A stretch of 64,000 nt of DNA from CAVPTL01 sp963729195. GTDB lineage: Bacteria; Actinomycetota; Thermoleophilia; Gaiellales; JAICJC01. Shown here piece by piece: positions 9,098 through 18,074 of the stretch (position 1 is its first letter; each line of letters starts with the position of its first letter). The position numbers and the translations under genes were made by a program. The notes below the pieces were generated by a model, which was given only the letters and a program-made list of their open reading frames with translations, had not been told where the DNA came from and ran no database searches. The stretch lies in the NCBI GenBank assembly GCA_963729195.1, contig CAVSNF010000024.1:434001-498000 (forward strand), written 5' to 3'.

Positions 9098-9950
9098 CGG
9101 CCTCCTCGACCTCCAGATACATCGCCGCCACCGCCTGCGAGAGGCGCCTCATCCGCAGCACGTAGGCGGCCCGGTCGGTGACTGCGATCGCCCGCCGCGA
9201 ATCGAGCAGGTTGAAGGCGTGTGAGCACTTCAGCACGAAGTCGTAGGCCGGCAGCGGCAGCCTGGCCTCGACACAGCGGCGAGCCTCGGCCTCGAACTCG
9301 TCGAAGTGCCTCGCATGCAGTTCGGTGTCGGCCAGCTCGTAGTTGTAGGTGGACATCTGGCGCTCGTTCTGGAAATACACGTCGGCCCAGGAGACGCCCT
9401 CCGACCAGCGCACGTCCTGCACCCGCTCCACCCCCTGGAGGTACATGGCAAGCCGCTCCAAGCCGTAGGCCAGCTCACACGAGATCGGATCGAGCTCGAT
9501 CCCGCCGGCCTGCTGGAAGTAGGTGAACTGCGTGATCTCCATGCCGTCCAGCCACACCTCCCAACCGAGCCCGGCGGCGCCCAGGCTGGGATTCTCCCAA
9601 TTGTCTTCGACAAACCGGATGTCGTGCCGGGCGACGTCGATCCCGATCCGCGCCAGCGATGCCAGATAGATGTCCTGCATGTCGTCGGGGGCGGGCTTGA
9701 GGATCACCTGATACTGGTAGAACTGCTGGAACCGGAAGGGGTTCTCGCCATACCGGCCGTCGTCGGGCCGGATCGAGGGCTCCACATAGCCTGTGCGCCA
9801 CGGCTTTGGGCCCAGCACCCTGAGGAAGGTCGCGGGATTCGAGGTGCCGGCGCCGACCTCGGTGTGGTACGGCTGCATGATCGTGCAGCCCTGCTCCTCC
9901 CAGTAGCCTTGGAGGGCGCTGATCATCCCCTGGAAGGTGAGCGCGGCCAT
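9090..9950 (-). CDS. glyQ: Glycine--tRNA ligase alpha subunit
   Basis: A 286-residue catalytic class II core of heterotetrameric GlyRS, with family signature segments FQGMISALQGYWEEQGC, QPYHTEVGAGTSNPATF, RPDDGRYGENPFRFQQFYQY and FVEDNWENPSLGAAGLGWEV. The length equals the usual ~290 residues. It is followed by glyS with an 8-bp overlap and preceded by recO with a 41-bp gap. No strong Shine-Dalgarno sequence is seen before the ATG. Confidence 0.97.
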   Translation of the reverse strand: MAALTFQGMISALQGYWEEQGCTIMQPYHTEVGAGTSNPATFLRVLGPKPWRTGYVEPSIRPDDGRYGENPFRFQQFYQYQVILKPAPDDMQDIYLASLARIGIDVARHDIRFVEDNWENPSLGAAGLGWEVWLDGMEITQFTYFQQAGGIELDPISCELAYGLERLAMYLQGVERVQDVRWSEGVSWADVYFQNERQMSTYNYELADTELHARHFDEFEAEARRCVEARLPLPAYDFVLKCSHAFNLLDSRRAIAVTDRAAYVLRMRRLSQAVAAMYLEVEEAGA

Positions 9951-9991
9951 CGGAGCGAGAAGCTATCAGGAGCGGGCCTGCGACCGCCCCG

Positions 9992-10729
9992 TCATGCGCG
10001 CAGCGTGCGCAGCTGAAAGCCGCCGTGGTACTCGTACGTGCGCTCCAGCACACGCAGCGCGTCCCGGGTGGCGCGCAGTCCGGGACGCGGCTCTCCCAGC
10101 GGCTGGGCGAGCATCTGCTCGATCGCCGTCAGGCTCTCGAATTCGACCGCAAACGTGCCCGGCTGGCCGAGACAGTCATCGCACACGGCGCCACCGGCCG
10201 CCGGTGAGTAGCCGGCCAGTGGCCCGGGAGAGCCACACGACGCGCAGGCGGTGAGATGTGGCAGGTAGCCGCTCAGCATCAAGAGCTTCAGCTGGAACCC
10301 AAGGCCGAGCGGATCCAGTGCCGGATCGGCGTCGGCGCTCGCCGTCCAGGTCTCGAGCAGCGTCAGAAACCGGTTCAGGCCGGCGAACATCTGAGGCTGG
10401 GGCTCCGGCTCGGTGTTCAGCTTCAGCACCGCCTCGGCTCCGATCTGGCCGACGGCGAGGTTGTAGGTGCGCTCACGCACCGCCGCGTGCGAGCGGATGA
10501 TGTCGGCGCCCGAGACCGTGTGCAGGTCGCCGCGGCCCTCGTGCAGCATCAGCGCCACGTGGGTGAGCGGCTCGAGCCGTCCGCCGAACCTCGATCCGGT
10601 CTTGCGGACGCCCTTTGCAATCGCGTTCACCCGGCCCCGCTCGGACGTGAACAGGTGCAGCACCCGATCGGCCTCCGAGAACCTGATCGACCGCAGCACC
10701 ACCGCCTCGGTCTTGTATGACCTCCCCAT
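9992..10729 (-). CDS. recO: DNA repair protein RecO
   Basis: A 245-residue RecFOR-pathway protein that anneals ssDNA and loads RecA with RecR. The N-terminal OB fold begins YKTEAVVLRSIRFSEADRVL. The middle is the helical domain (TVSGADIIRSHAAVRE). A C-terminal zinc module has the CASCG...CDDC pair. The start overlaps nothing; mutM ends 9 bp upstream, consistent with one operon. Family length is 240-260 residues. Confidence 0.94.
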   Translation of the reverse strand: MGRSYKTEAVVLRSIRFSEADRVLHLFTSERGRVNAIAKGVRKTGSRFGGRLEPLTHVALMLHEGRGDLHTVSGADIIRSHAAVRERTYNLAVGQIGAEAVLKLNTEPEPQPQMFAGLNRFLTLLETWTASADADPALDPLGLGFQLKLLMLSGYLPHLTACASCGSPGPLAGYSPAAGGAVCDDCLGQPGTFAVEFESLTAIEQMLAQPLGEPRPGLRATRDALRVLERTYEYHGGFQLRTLRA

Positions 10730-10738
10730 GGTGGGAGC

Positions 10739-11578
10739 CTACCGGCGGGGTTGACGGGTGCAGTGCGGGCAGTAGTAGGTGCCGCGCTGTGCCACCCGGA
10801 TCTTTCGAATCGGTCGGCCGCAGCGCGGACACGGCTCGCCCTCGCGGCCGTAGGCGTTGAATCGCTCCTGCATCGTGCCGGCCTGGCCGTCGACCCCCCG
10901 GTAGTCACGGATGCTCGCCCCCTGGGCGGCAATGCCGCGCTCGAGCACCGCAATCACGGCGGTATGCAGGCGCTTGATCTCGGCGGTTCGCAGCGACCCG
11001 GCGAGCCGTTCAGGGTGGATCCGGGCCTCCCACAGCGCCTCGTCAGCGTAGATATTGCCCACCCCGGCGACGATCTGCTGATTCAGCAGCACGGCCTTGA
11101 TCGCAGCCGTGCGGCCGGCGATGGCATCGCGCAGGTTCTGCCACGTCCACTCCTGCGAGAGCGGCTCGGGGCCGGCGCGGCGGCTGAGGTAGCGGTCGAG
11201 CCCACCCGGTTCGATGATGCGCATGGTGCCGAACCGGCGCTGGTCGGAGTAGAGCAGAAGCGCACCGTCGTCCAGCTCCACCCGGGCGCGGAGGTGGCGC
11301 ACGTCGGTCGCGGGCGCTCCCGCGGCCTGATGGTGAAACCAGCCGGTCATGCGCAGGTGCACCACCAGGGTGCGCCCGCTCTCGAGCATGATCAGAAGGT
11401 ATTTGCCCCGCCGCCCGATCGAGACGACCCGATCGCCGTCGAGTTCCATCCCGATCATGATCGGGTCGTCGGGAGCCGTCAGCCGCCCGTCCAGGATCTC
11501 GGCGCGTTCGATCACCCGTCCGGCCAGCCGCGGCTCCAGCCCGCGGCGCACCGTCTCGACCTCGGGCAACTCGGGCAT
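10739..11578 (-). CDS. mutM: Formamidopyrimidine-DNA glycosylase (MutM/Fpg)
   Basis: A 279-residue bifunctional glycosylase/AP lyase for oxidised purines. Translation starts at ATG 11576-11578, giving MPELPEVETVRRGL, where Pro2 is the catalytic nucleophile and Glu3 the general acid. An in-frame extension upstream to 11920 would bury Pro2 and is rejected. The C-terminal zinc finger is complete (CPRCG and YYCPHC). The ATG overlaps the deoA stop (ATGA). Confidence 0.96.
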   Translation of the reverse strand: MPELPEVETVRRGLEPRLAGRVIERAEILDGRLTAPDDPIMIGMELDGDRVVSIGRRGKYLLIMLESGRTLVVHLRMTGWFHHQAAGAPATDVRHLRARVELDDGALLLYSDQRRFGTMRIIEPGGLDRYLSRRAGPEPLSQEWTWQNLRDAIAGRTAAIKAVLLNQQIVAGVGNIYADEALWEARIHPERLAGSLRTAEIKRLHTAVIAVLERGIAAQGASIRDYRGVDGQAGTMQERFNAYGREGEPCPRCGRPIRKIRVAQRGTYYCPHCTRQPRR

Positions 11579-12825
11579 CAGACGATCTCCAGCACTGTTT
11601 CGGTGGGCTGCGGCTCGTGATCGCCGATCGCAAAGCAGGCCGCCGCTGCGGCGATATCCGGCTCTGTGCGCGCGTGGATGGTGGCCAGCGGCTGTCCAGG
11701 CTCCACCTGCGCACCGGCCTTGGCGTGCACCACCACTCCCACCGCGTGATCGATGTCTGCGCCGACCTCGGTTCGACCGGCCCCGAGTCGCATCGCGATA
11801 TCCGCGATCCCACGGGCGCTGCAGCGCGTCACCCAGCCCCGCTGTGGTGAGGGCACGTCGACGACGATCGGCGCGGTCGGCAAGGGTGCGTCTGGGTCTC
11901 CGCCCTGGGCTCGTACCCACCGTCGAAACGTGGCCAGGCCGGCCCCCGAGTCGAGCGCCCGGCTGACAGCGTCGCGATCACCGGTGAGCAGGCCGGCCGC
12001 CGTGATGCAGACATCAACCAGGTCGGCCGGGCCGGCACCCGACAGCGTGGCCACCGCCTCGGCCACCTCCAGTGCGTTTCCCACAGCTGCTCCCAGCGGC
12101 TCATCCATCGCCGTCAGCATGCAGGTGGTGTCCACCCCGGCCGCCTCTCCCAGCCGCCGCATTGTGGCGGCAAGCTCGTGGGCATCGGCACGCTCCTGCA
12201 TGAAGGCGCCCTCGCCGACCTTCACGTCCAGCACCAGGCGGCGGGCGCCGGCGGCGAGCTTCTTGGACATGATGCTGGTGGCGATCAGGGGGATCGACGG
12301 CACCGTTGCAGTGGCATCTCTGAGCGCGTACAGCCGCCGGTCGGCAGGCACCAGATGGAGGCTTTGGCCGGCCACCGCGATACCGATGTCGCGTACCTGG
12401 GACACCAACTCAGCGGCGCTCAGCTGAGTGCGAAAGCCCGGGATCGACTCGAGCTTGTCCAGCGTCCCGCCGGTGTGCCCGAGGCCGCGGCCGGAAAGCT
12501 TTGCGATCGGAACGCCGCAGGCGGCGACCAGCGGCGCCACCACCAGCGTGGCCTTGTCGCCCACGCCTCCGGTGGAGTGCTTGTCCACGACCGCACGTCC
12601 CACCGGGGACAGGTCGAGCCGCTCGCCGGAGTCGACCATCGCCTCCAGCAGCGCCGCCGTCTCGGCGTCGCTGAGGCCGTGCCACAGCACCGCCATCAGA
12701 AACGCCGCCACCTGGTAGTCCGGGGTCTCGGGTGCGATCAGGGTGCGGATCTCGGCCGCGGTCAGCTCACGGCCGTCGCGCTTTCGCTCCAGCGCGTGCA
12801 CCGCGATCGGATCGGGCTCAGACAA
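11578..12825 (-). CDS. deoA: Thymidine / pyrimidine-nucleoside phosphorylase
   Basis: A 415-residue enzyme that phosphorolyses pyrimidine (deoxy)nucleosides to base plus sugar 1-phosphate. The phosphate/substrate signature DKHSTGGVGDK is at residues 81-91, followed by AKLSGRGLGHTGGTLDKLES and MSKKLAAGARRLVLDVKVG. The start is a TTG at 12823-12825 lying inside the end of deoB (8-bp overlap). Downstream GTG 12799-12801 is possible but would cut the first helix. It acts with the adjacent DeoB to channel deoxyribose 1-phosphate into glycolysis. Confidence 0.94.
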   Translation of the reverse strand: MSEPDPIAVHALERKRDGRELTAAEIRTLIAPETPDYQVAAFLMAVLWHGLSDAETAALLEAMVDSGERLDLSPVGRAVVDKHSTGGVGDKATLVVAPLVAACGVPIAKLSGRGLGHTGGTLDKLESIPGFRTQLSAAELVSQVRDIGIAVAGQSLHLVPADRRLYALRDATATVPSIPLIATSIMSKKLAAGARRLVLDVKVGEGAFMQERADAHELAATMRRLGEAAGVDTTCMLTAMDEPLGAAVGNALEVAEAVATLSGAGPADLVDVCITAAGLLTGDRDAVSRALDSGAGLATFRRWVRAQGGDPDAPLPTAPIVVDVPSPQRGWVTRCSARGIADIAMRLGAGRTEVGADIDHAVGVVVHAKAGAQVEPGQPLATIHARTEPDIAAAAACFAIGDHEPQPTETVLEIV

Positions 12826-13983
12826 CCGATCGCCCGGGCAGCCGATCGTCCCCGCGCCCGGTCAGCACCCGGGCCACCGTCGCTCCCACGTCGGCGAAGG
12901 TGTCACCGTCGTGGCGGCGGCCCAGCATCGGCGCGCCGGGGACGTGCGCCAGCAGCAGGCCGTGCTCGCGCGAGTGGTCGGTCGACGGGCGTGGTCGGAT
13001 CACAGCCGTGATCGGAGGTCAGGATCAGCAGATCGCCGTGGTGCATCGCCGCCATCAGATCGGGCAGCGCAGCGTCGATGTCCTCCAGCGCATCGGCGAA
13101 CCCGCGAGGATCGTTTCGGTGCCCCCACAGCATGTCGGTCTCGACCAGGTTGGTGAAGATGAAGGTGCCGTCGGGCACCTCTCGCAGCAGCCGCGTGGTG
13201 ACCGCCATGCCCTGGCCGTTGGAGCTGGTCGGCGTCGACTGATCGATGCCGGTGTCGGCGAAAATGTCGGCGATTTTGCCCACCCCGTGCACGGCCGCTC
13301 CGGCGCCGCGCAGGTGATCCAGCCAGTTCGGGCTGGACGGTGCCAGCGAGAAGTCGTGCCGCCCCGAGGTGCGCTGGTAGTCGCCGGGGATCGCCGGCGA
13401 ACGGCCGCGCGATCACCCGGGCGACCGCGAGCTCGCCGACCAGCAGCTCCCGGGCGATCCGGCAGGCGGCGTACAGCTCTTCGACCGGCACCGTCTGCTC
13501 GTGGGCGGCGATCTGGAACACCGAGTCAGCCGACGTGTACACGATCCAATCACCGGTTAGCTGATGCTGCTCTCCCAGCCGCTGGATGATCTCGGTGCCG
13601 GAGGCGGCCTCGTTCCCGATCACGCCACGGCCGGTGGCCTCGGAAAAACGCGCGAGCAGGTCGGGCGGGAAGCCGTCGGGGAAGGTTGGAAACGGCTGTT
13701 CGGTGACGATTCCCATCATCTCCCAGTGGCCGGTGGTGGTGTCCATCCCGAGGCTGCGCTCGGTCAGGCGGCCGTACACCGCCGGAGCATCCCGCCGGGG
13801 AGGACAGCCCCGCACGGGCAGGATGTTGCCGAGTCCAAGCGCGGTCAGCGTGGGCAGCTCCAGGCCGCCGACCGCGTCGGCGACGTGCTGCAGGGTGCTC
13901 GAACCCGCGGTGCCAAACTCCGCCGCATCGGGCAGGTCGCCGGCACCCACCGCATCCAACACCAGTACACATGCTCGGGCCAC
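12818..13983 (-). CDS. deoB: Phosphopentomutase DeoB (two apparent frameshifts)
   Basis: DeoB isomerises (deoxy)ribose 1-phosphate to the 5-phosphate. The N-terminal part (VLVLDAVGAGDLPDA, DTTTGHWEMMG, NEAASGTEIIQRLGE) is in one frame. The middle (VGKIADIFADTGID, TNLVETDMLWGHRNDP, LTSDHGCDP) is in a second, and the end (STDHSREHGLLL) in a third. One surplus base in the G run at 13386-13389 and one in 12987-12989 explain both shifts. The span of 1166 nt is 388 codons plus 2, matching two insertions and a normal 387-residue product. All metal-ligand regions survive, so consensus error is more likely than decay. Confidence 0.88.
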
Positions 13984-14005
13984 AGAGTGAGCCTAGATGA
14001 TGGCA

Positions 14006-14038
14006 GGTGAATAACGGTGCCTGGCACCGTTATTCACC
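14006..14038. repeat. Perfect 33-bp palindrome, type A (copy 1)
   Basis: Arm GGTGAATAACGGTGCC, a single central T, then the exact reverse complement (16-bp arms). It lies 22 bp upstream of the deoB start codon and 14 bp from the type B copy next to it. It shares the core GGTGCC-T-GGCACC with five other sites in the window. No poly-U tail follows on either strand. Confidence 0.9.
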
Positions 14039-14877
14039 CCGACCGCCTGGTGTGAATAATTGGTGCCTGGCACCAATTATTCATCTCCCATTGGGTGAGG
14101 GGTTCGAGGCGGCCTCCCAGCGCTCGGAGGAACGCCGAGCCGGCGTCCCACTCTTCGGGCATCAGCGCCGGCACGCTGATGCGGGTTGCGGGCAGGGCGC
14201 GTACCAGGGCGGTTGCCCGTCCCTGGCGACGGCCGGCGGGATCCACTGCCAGCGCGTACATCCACAGTTTGCGGCCCCTGACCTTGACCACAGCGACGCT
14301 GTCGTCTCCCAGCGCATAGGCGGGCAGTTGCATCAGCGTCTCGGGCTGAAGCTGCCAGGGAGCGTCCGGCCACCCCCAGGCGCGCAGCCTCCGCACCGCC
14401 TCGGCCGGTGCGATCGCCTCCGCCCGGATCGACTTGCGCAGCGATTGGCGGCGCAGGCTCCATCCCACCAGTCTGCGGTGCACGCTCAAAGCCGTGCTTT
14501 CGGTAGAGCTCGATCGCCCCGGAGTTCTGTTCCAGCACCTCCAGCCCGACCGTTTCGGCGCCAGCATCCCGTAGCGATGCGAGTGTCCGCTCGAGCACCG
14601 CGCTGCCGATGCCCTGGCGCCGGTGCGAGACCGCGGTGCCCTCGCCCCTGATGCTGCCGTGCGATCCCCGCACCGCTCCCAGGCAGAACGCGACCAGGTC
14701 GCCGTCCACATAGGCGCCCCACGAGCCGGCCATGGAGACGCCTGTCTCCCTCAGATACACCGACAGCGTGACCTCATCCAGGGCCGCAGGCACGGGGTAG
14801 TCCGAGAAGGCATCCTGCTGGCATGCAACGATCCGCGCGAGGTGTTCACGCTCGAGCGATCGGAGCTCCACCGCCAT
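14034..14877 (-). CDS. Tandem-GNAT acetyltransferase (one frameshift; end runs into palindrome)
   Basis: Start ATG 14875-14877, 5 bp after xerD. The first half is a GNAT domain (acetyl-CoA loop HRRQGIGSAVLERTL, then NSGAIELYRKHGFE). After a +1 shift near 14485 a second GNAT-like domain follows (YALAVDPAGRRQGRATALV, LGGRLEPLTQWE). Removing one base restores GFEVHRRLVGW. The 844-nt span is 281 codons plus 1. Two fused GNAT domains recall mycothiol synthase (MshD), but the substrate cannot be told. The reading frame continues through the palindrome at 14053-14083 and stops at 14034, so the natural C-terminus is uncertain. Confidence 0.7.
14053..14083. repeat. Perfect 31-bp palindrome, type B (copy 1)
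   Basis: Arm TGAATAATTGGTGCC, central T, exact reverse complement. It differs from type A in the middle of the arm (AATTG instead of AACG), and both arms change together. It lies at the 3' end of the GNAT gene, whose frame runs into it. Confidence 0.9.
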
Positions 14878-14882
14878 CGGGC

Positions 14883-15764
14883 TTACGCCCGCGGATGCGC
14901 CTTGAAGTACGCCTTGCGCACGTGGTCGGCGGAGACGTGCGTATACACCTGGGTGGTCTCGATGCTGGCATGCCCGAGCATCTCCTGGACACTTCGCAGA
15001 TCGCAGCCGCCCTCGATCAGATGGGTCGCAAACGAGTGTCGCAGCGTATGCGGGGTGACTTCCTTGGTCACCCCGGCCGCTCGGGCGTGGTCGCGCACCA
15101 GCTGGAACACCGCCTGGCGGGTGATGCCCTGTCCACGGTGATTGAGAAACAGGACGTCGCCGCGCTGCAGTCGCCCCAGGTACGGCCGGCCACGCTGAAG
15201 GTACAGGCGGGCGGCCTCGGTCGCGCTCTTGCCCATCGGCACCACCCGCTGCTTGGCGCCCTTGCCCATGCATCGCACCATGCCCTCACCCAGATCAACG
15301 TCGGAGACGCGCAGCGACACCAGCTCGGAAACACGCAGACCGGCGCCGTACAGGAGCTCCAGCATCGCCCGATCGCGCAGTCCCCGAGGGCTGCCGTCGG
15401 GGCGGGTCACGATCGCCTCGGCCTCGGCCTTGGTCAGCGGTTCGGGCAGACGTCGACCGAGTCGCGGCAAGGTGACGCTGCGGCCGGCATCGGCCCGCGC
15501 CCCCTCCCGCGCACGATGCTTGAGAAATGCCCGCACCGCCGCCAGCCGCCGGCGAACCGTCGCCGGAGAGAGGCCGCGATCCGACAGGGCCACCGCATAG
15601 TCGTCCAGTACCGAAACCTGCAGCTTGTCGGGATCGGCATGCTCGGTGAAATCGCCAAGGTCGATCAGGTCACGGCGATACGCCTCGACCGTGTGTGGCG
15701 ATGCCCCTCGCTCGAGCTGCAGGTGGGTCAGAAAGTCTTGAAGCGTCGCGTCATACGAACTCAT
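14883..15764 (-). CDS. xerD: Tyrosine recombinase XerD
   Basis: 293 residues from the ATG giving MSSYDATL (an upstream ATG at 15782 adds six residues). The protein resolves chromosome dimers at dif with XerC. The N-terminal SAM-like core-binding domain is followed by the catalytic domain with the full set: Arg in GAGLRVSELVSL, Lys in MGKGAKQRVVP, TPHTLRHSFATHL, then LGHASIETTQVYTHV with the nucleophilic Tyr. The genomic setting (single copy in a housekeeping cluster, no flanking repeats) argues for Xer rather than a phage integrase. Confidence 0.93.
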   Translation of the reverse strand: MSSYDATLQDFLTHLQLERGASPHTVEAYRRDLIDLGDFTEHADPDKLQVSVLDDYAVALSDRGLSPATVRRRLAAVRAFLKHRAREGARADAGRSVTLPRLGRRLPEPLTKAEAEAIVTRPDGSPRGLRDRAMLELLYGAGLRVSELVSLRVSDVDLGEGMVRCMGKGAKQRVVPMGKSATEAARLYLQRGRPYLGRLQRGDVLFLNHRGQGITRQAVFQLVRDHARAAGVTKEVTPHTLRHSFATHLIEGGCDLRSVQEMLGHASIETTQVYTHVSADHVRKAYFKAHPRA

Positions 15765-15812
15765 ACCGGGGAGGTTCGGCACTCCCAGGCGATGTCCTGC
15801 GAGCCACTGTGA

Positions 15813-16928
15813 TCAGATCGCGACGGCCTGGTCGAGCGGCGTGTAGGGCAGCCCCACGGCCTCTGCCACGGGTTCACAGGTGATCGCACCGGCGGCCACG
15901 TTCACCCCCAGGCGAAGCGCCGAATCGTCGGCCAGCGCGCGCTCCAACCCCTTGTTTGCGATTGCCTCCACGTACGGCAAGGTGACGTTGGTGAGTCCCC
16001 AGGTGGAGGTGATCGGCACCGCCCCGGGCATGTTTGCCACGCAGTAGTGCACCACGTCATCGACCACATAGATCGGATCCGAGTGGGTGGTCGGACGCGA
16101 CGTCTCAAAACAGCCGCCCTGATCGATTGCGACATCCACCAGCACCGACCCGGGCTTCATCGCCGAAAGCATCTCGCGACTCACCAGGTGGGGAGCCTTG
16201 GCGCCGTGGATCAGCACACCACCGATTACCAGGTCGGCCTCCGGCAGGGCGGCCTCGATGCCGTGCCGGTTGGACATCTGCAGCAGCACGGTGCGCCCGA
16301 GACTCACGTCAAGTTCCCGCATGCGGTCGACCGAGCGCTCAAACACGGTCACGTCCGCCTGCATCCCCTGGGCGATCAGCGCGGCGTTGTAGCCGACGAT
16401 GCCACCGCCCAGCACCAGCACCTTGGCCGGGAGCACACCGGGCACACCACCCATCAACCGTCCCCTGCCCCCGAACGGCTTCATCAGGTAGTAGGCGCCC
16501 ACCTGGGCCGACAGCCGTCCCGCCACCTCACTCATCGGCGCCAGCAGCGGCAGCCGCCGGTCAGGCGTCTCCACCGTCTCATAGGCAATGCAGGTCGCTC
16601 CCGTTCCCGCCAGGCCACGCGTCAGCTCGGCGGCCGCAGCCAGATGCAGGTAGGTGAACAGGATCTTGCCGGGCTGAAGCCGCTGCCATTCGCCGTCGAG
16701 CGGCTCCTTCACCTTCAACACCATGTCGGAGTCCGCCCACACCTCGTCCACCGACACGACGGTGGCGCCGGCGGCGCGATAGTCGTCGTCGCTCATCGAG
16801 CTTCCTTCGCCGGCACCCTGCTCGATCAGCACGCGGTGGCCGTGGCTAACCAGCTCGACGACGCCGGCCGTGGTCAGCGCGACCCGGTACTCGTCCGGCT
16901 TGATCTCTTTCGCAACTCCGATATTCAT
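15813..16928 (-). CDS. ald: Alanine dehydrogenase
   Basis: A 371-residue NAD-dependent enzyme catalysing L-alanine to pyruvate plus ammonium. MNIGVAKEIKPDEYRVALTT is the typical N-terminus. Substrate-binding residues lie in DMVLKVKEP (Lys) and LFTYLHLAAA (His). The Rossmann fold is VLVLGGGIVGYNAALIA, and the family ending VAEAVGLPYTPL is present. GGAGGG at 16936-16941 on the complement, 7 nt before the ATG, is a good ribosome-binding site and fixes the start. Confidence 0.97.
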   Translation of the reverse strand: MNIGVAKEIKPDEYRVALTTAGVVELVSHGHRVLIEQGAGEGSSMSDDDYRAAGATVVSVDEVWADSDMVLKVKEPLDGEWQRLQPGKILFTYLHLAAAAELTRGLAGTGATCIAYETVETPDRRLPLLAPMSEVAGRLSAQVGAYYLMKPFGGRGRLMGGVPGVLPAKVLVLGGGIVGYNAALIAQGMQADVTVFERSVDRMRELDVSLGRTVLLQMSNRHGIEAALPEADLVIGGVLIHGAKAPHLVSREMLSAMKPGSVLVDVAIDQGGCFETSRPTTHSDPIYVVDDVVHYCVANMPGAVPITSTWGLTNVTLPYVEAIANKGLERALADDSALRLGVNVAAGAITCEPVAEAVGLPYTPLDQAVAI

Positions 16929-16943
16929 GAACGTGCCCTCCGG

Positions 16944-18074
16944 TCAGCGCGGCTGAGGATTCTCGAGCGATCTCGCTTGGGTGATCAACTCCAGCGTAAC
17001 CGCTGTCATGGCCTCGAGGTCGGACACCGCGATGTGCTCCGACGCGGTATGGATCTCAGCCATGCCGTTACACAGGTTGACGCACGGCATCCCGGCGGCA
17101 TTGAAGACGTTGGCATCCGACCCGCCGCCCGATTCGAGCGACGCCGGTGTGTGACCACGCGCCGCCAGCGCCGCCGTGGCCATGCGCACGGCGGGGTGGG
17201 ACCGCGAGAACCGATAGCCCTCGTACTCGGAGGTGATGGTCGATTCGAGCTGACACTCGTACAAGTTCGCCGCGTGCGTGGCGACGTCCAGCATCTCCCG
17301 GGCCACCGCCGCAACCCGCTCGGGATCGCGGCTGCGGGCCTCAGCCATCACCGTGCACTCGGGGGGGATGATGTTCCCGGCAATTCCGCCTCGAATCAGT
17401 CCCACGTTGGCAGTCGTCTCCGCATCGATCCGGCCCAGTCGCATGTCCGCAACGGCCCGTGCCGCGGCGGCAATGGCACTTCGCCCCTGCTCCGGGGCGA
17501 TGCCCGAATGGGCCGCACGGCCCCGGAAGAGCAGGCGCAGCGTGCGCTGTGTGGGAGCAGCGACGACGATGTTGCCGATCGGAGCGGCGTGGTCGTAGCA
17601 GTACCCGAATACGGCTTGCAGGCGGGCGACGTCGAACTGCTTGGCGCCGCGCAGGCCGACCTCCTCCATCGGCGTCAGCACCAACTCGATCCCCGCATGG
17701 TCGATGCCGTCGGCCACGATCTGCTCGACGGCCGCGACCATGGCGGCCACCGCCGCCTTGTTATCTGCCCCCAGGATCGTGTCCTCGGCGTTGACCACCA
17801 CGCCGTTTCGCACCTCGGGCCGGATCGGGGCGGTGGCAGGCACGGTGTCGAGATGGGCGTTCAAGAAGATCGGCGTGCCGGTGTCGAGGGTGGGCGCCAG
17901 CCGGGCGTACAGATTCCCGATCTGGGAGCCGATCGCCGCCCCGGCGGCGTCCTCGTCCACCTCCACCCCGATCGCGGCCAGGCGGGCGGTGACCGCGTCG
18001 GCCACGGCCCGTTCCTCGCCGGGCGGGCTGGAGATCTCCGCCAGTTCGAGGAACAGGTCGAGCACTGCCGTCAC
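16944..18074 (-). CDS. M20 family metallopeptidase (peptidase T-like)
   Basis: 376 residues from GTG 18072-18074, overlapping the stop of the upstream carboxypeptidase (GTGA). Zinc-site motifs of the M20 family are LNAHLDTVPA, LGADNKAAVAAM and the catalytic pair TPMEEVGLRGA, followed by a dimerisation domain (FRGRAAHSGIAPEQGRSAI) and a closing ESGGGSDANVFNAAGMP. The arrangement is closest to tripeptidase T and PepT-like proteins. Together with the M32 peptidase it suggests peptide turnover. Confidence 0.88.
   Translation of the reverse strand: MTAVLDLFLELAEISSPPGEERAVADAVTARLAAIGVEVDEDAAGAAIGSQIGNLYARLAPTLDTGTPIFLNAHLDTVPATAPIRPEVRNGVVVNAEDTILGADNKAAVAAMVAAVEQIVADGIDHAGIELVLTPMEEVGLRGAKQFDVARLQAVFGYCYDHAAPIGNIVVAAPTQRTLRLLFRGRAAHSGIAPEQGRSAIAAAARAVADMRLGRIDAETTANVGLIRGGIAGNIIPPECTVMAEARSRDPERVAAVAREMLDVATHAANLYECQLESTITSEYEGYRFSRSHPAVRMATAALAARGHTPASLESGGGSDANVFNAAGMPCVNLCNGMAEIHTASEHIAVSDLEAMTAVTLELITQARSLENPQPR

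Noticed and set aside
7073..9181. 702-codon + strand open frame opposite glyS
   Set aside because: Same reason: it mirrors glyS codon by codon and its composition (His, Arg, Gly, Gln) is that of a reverse-frame shadow.
14006..14083. Short CRISPR-like array formed by the two palindromes
   Set aside because: Only two units, not identical, each internally palindromic, and no cas genes in 64 kb.
14883..15764. xerD as an integrase of a genomic island
   Set aside because: No att-like direct repeats or tRNA gene beside it, and the neighbours are housekeeping genes with matching composition.
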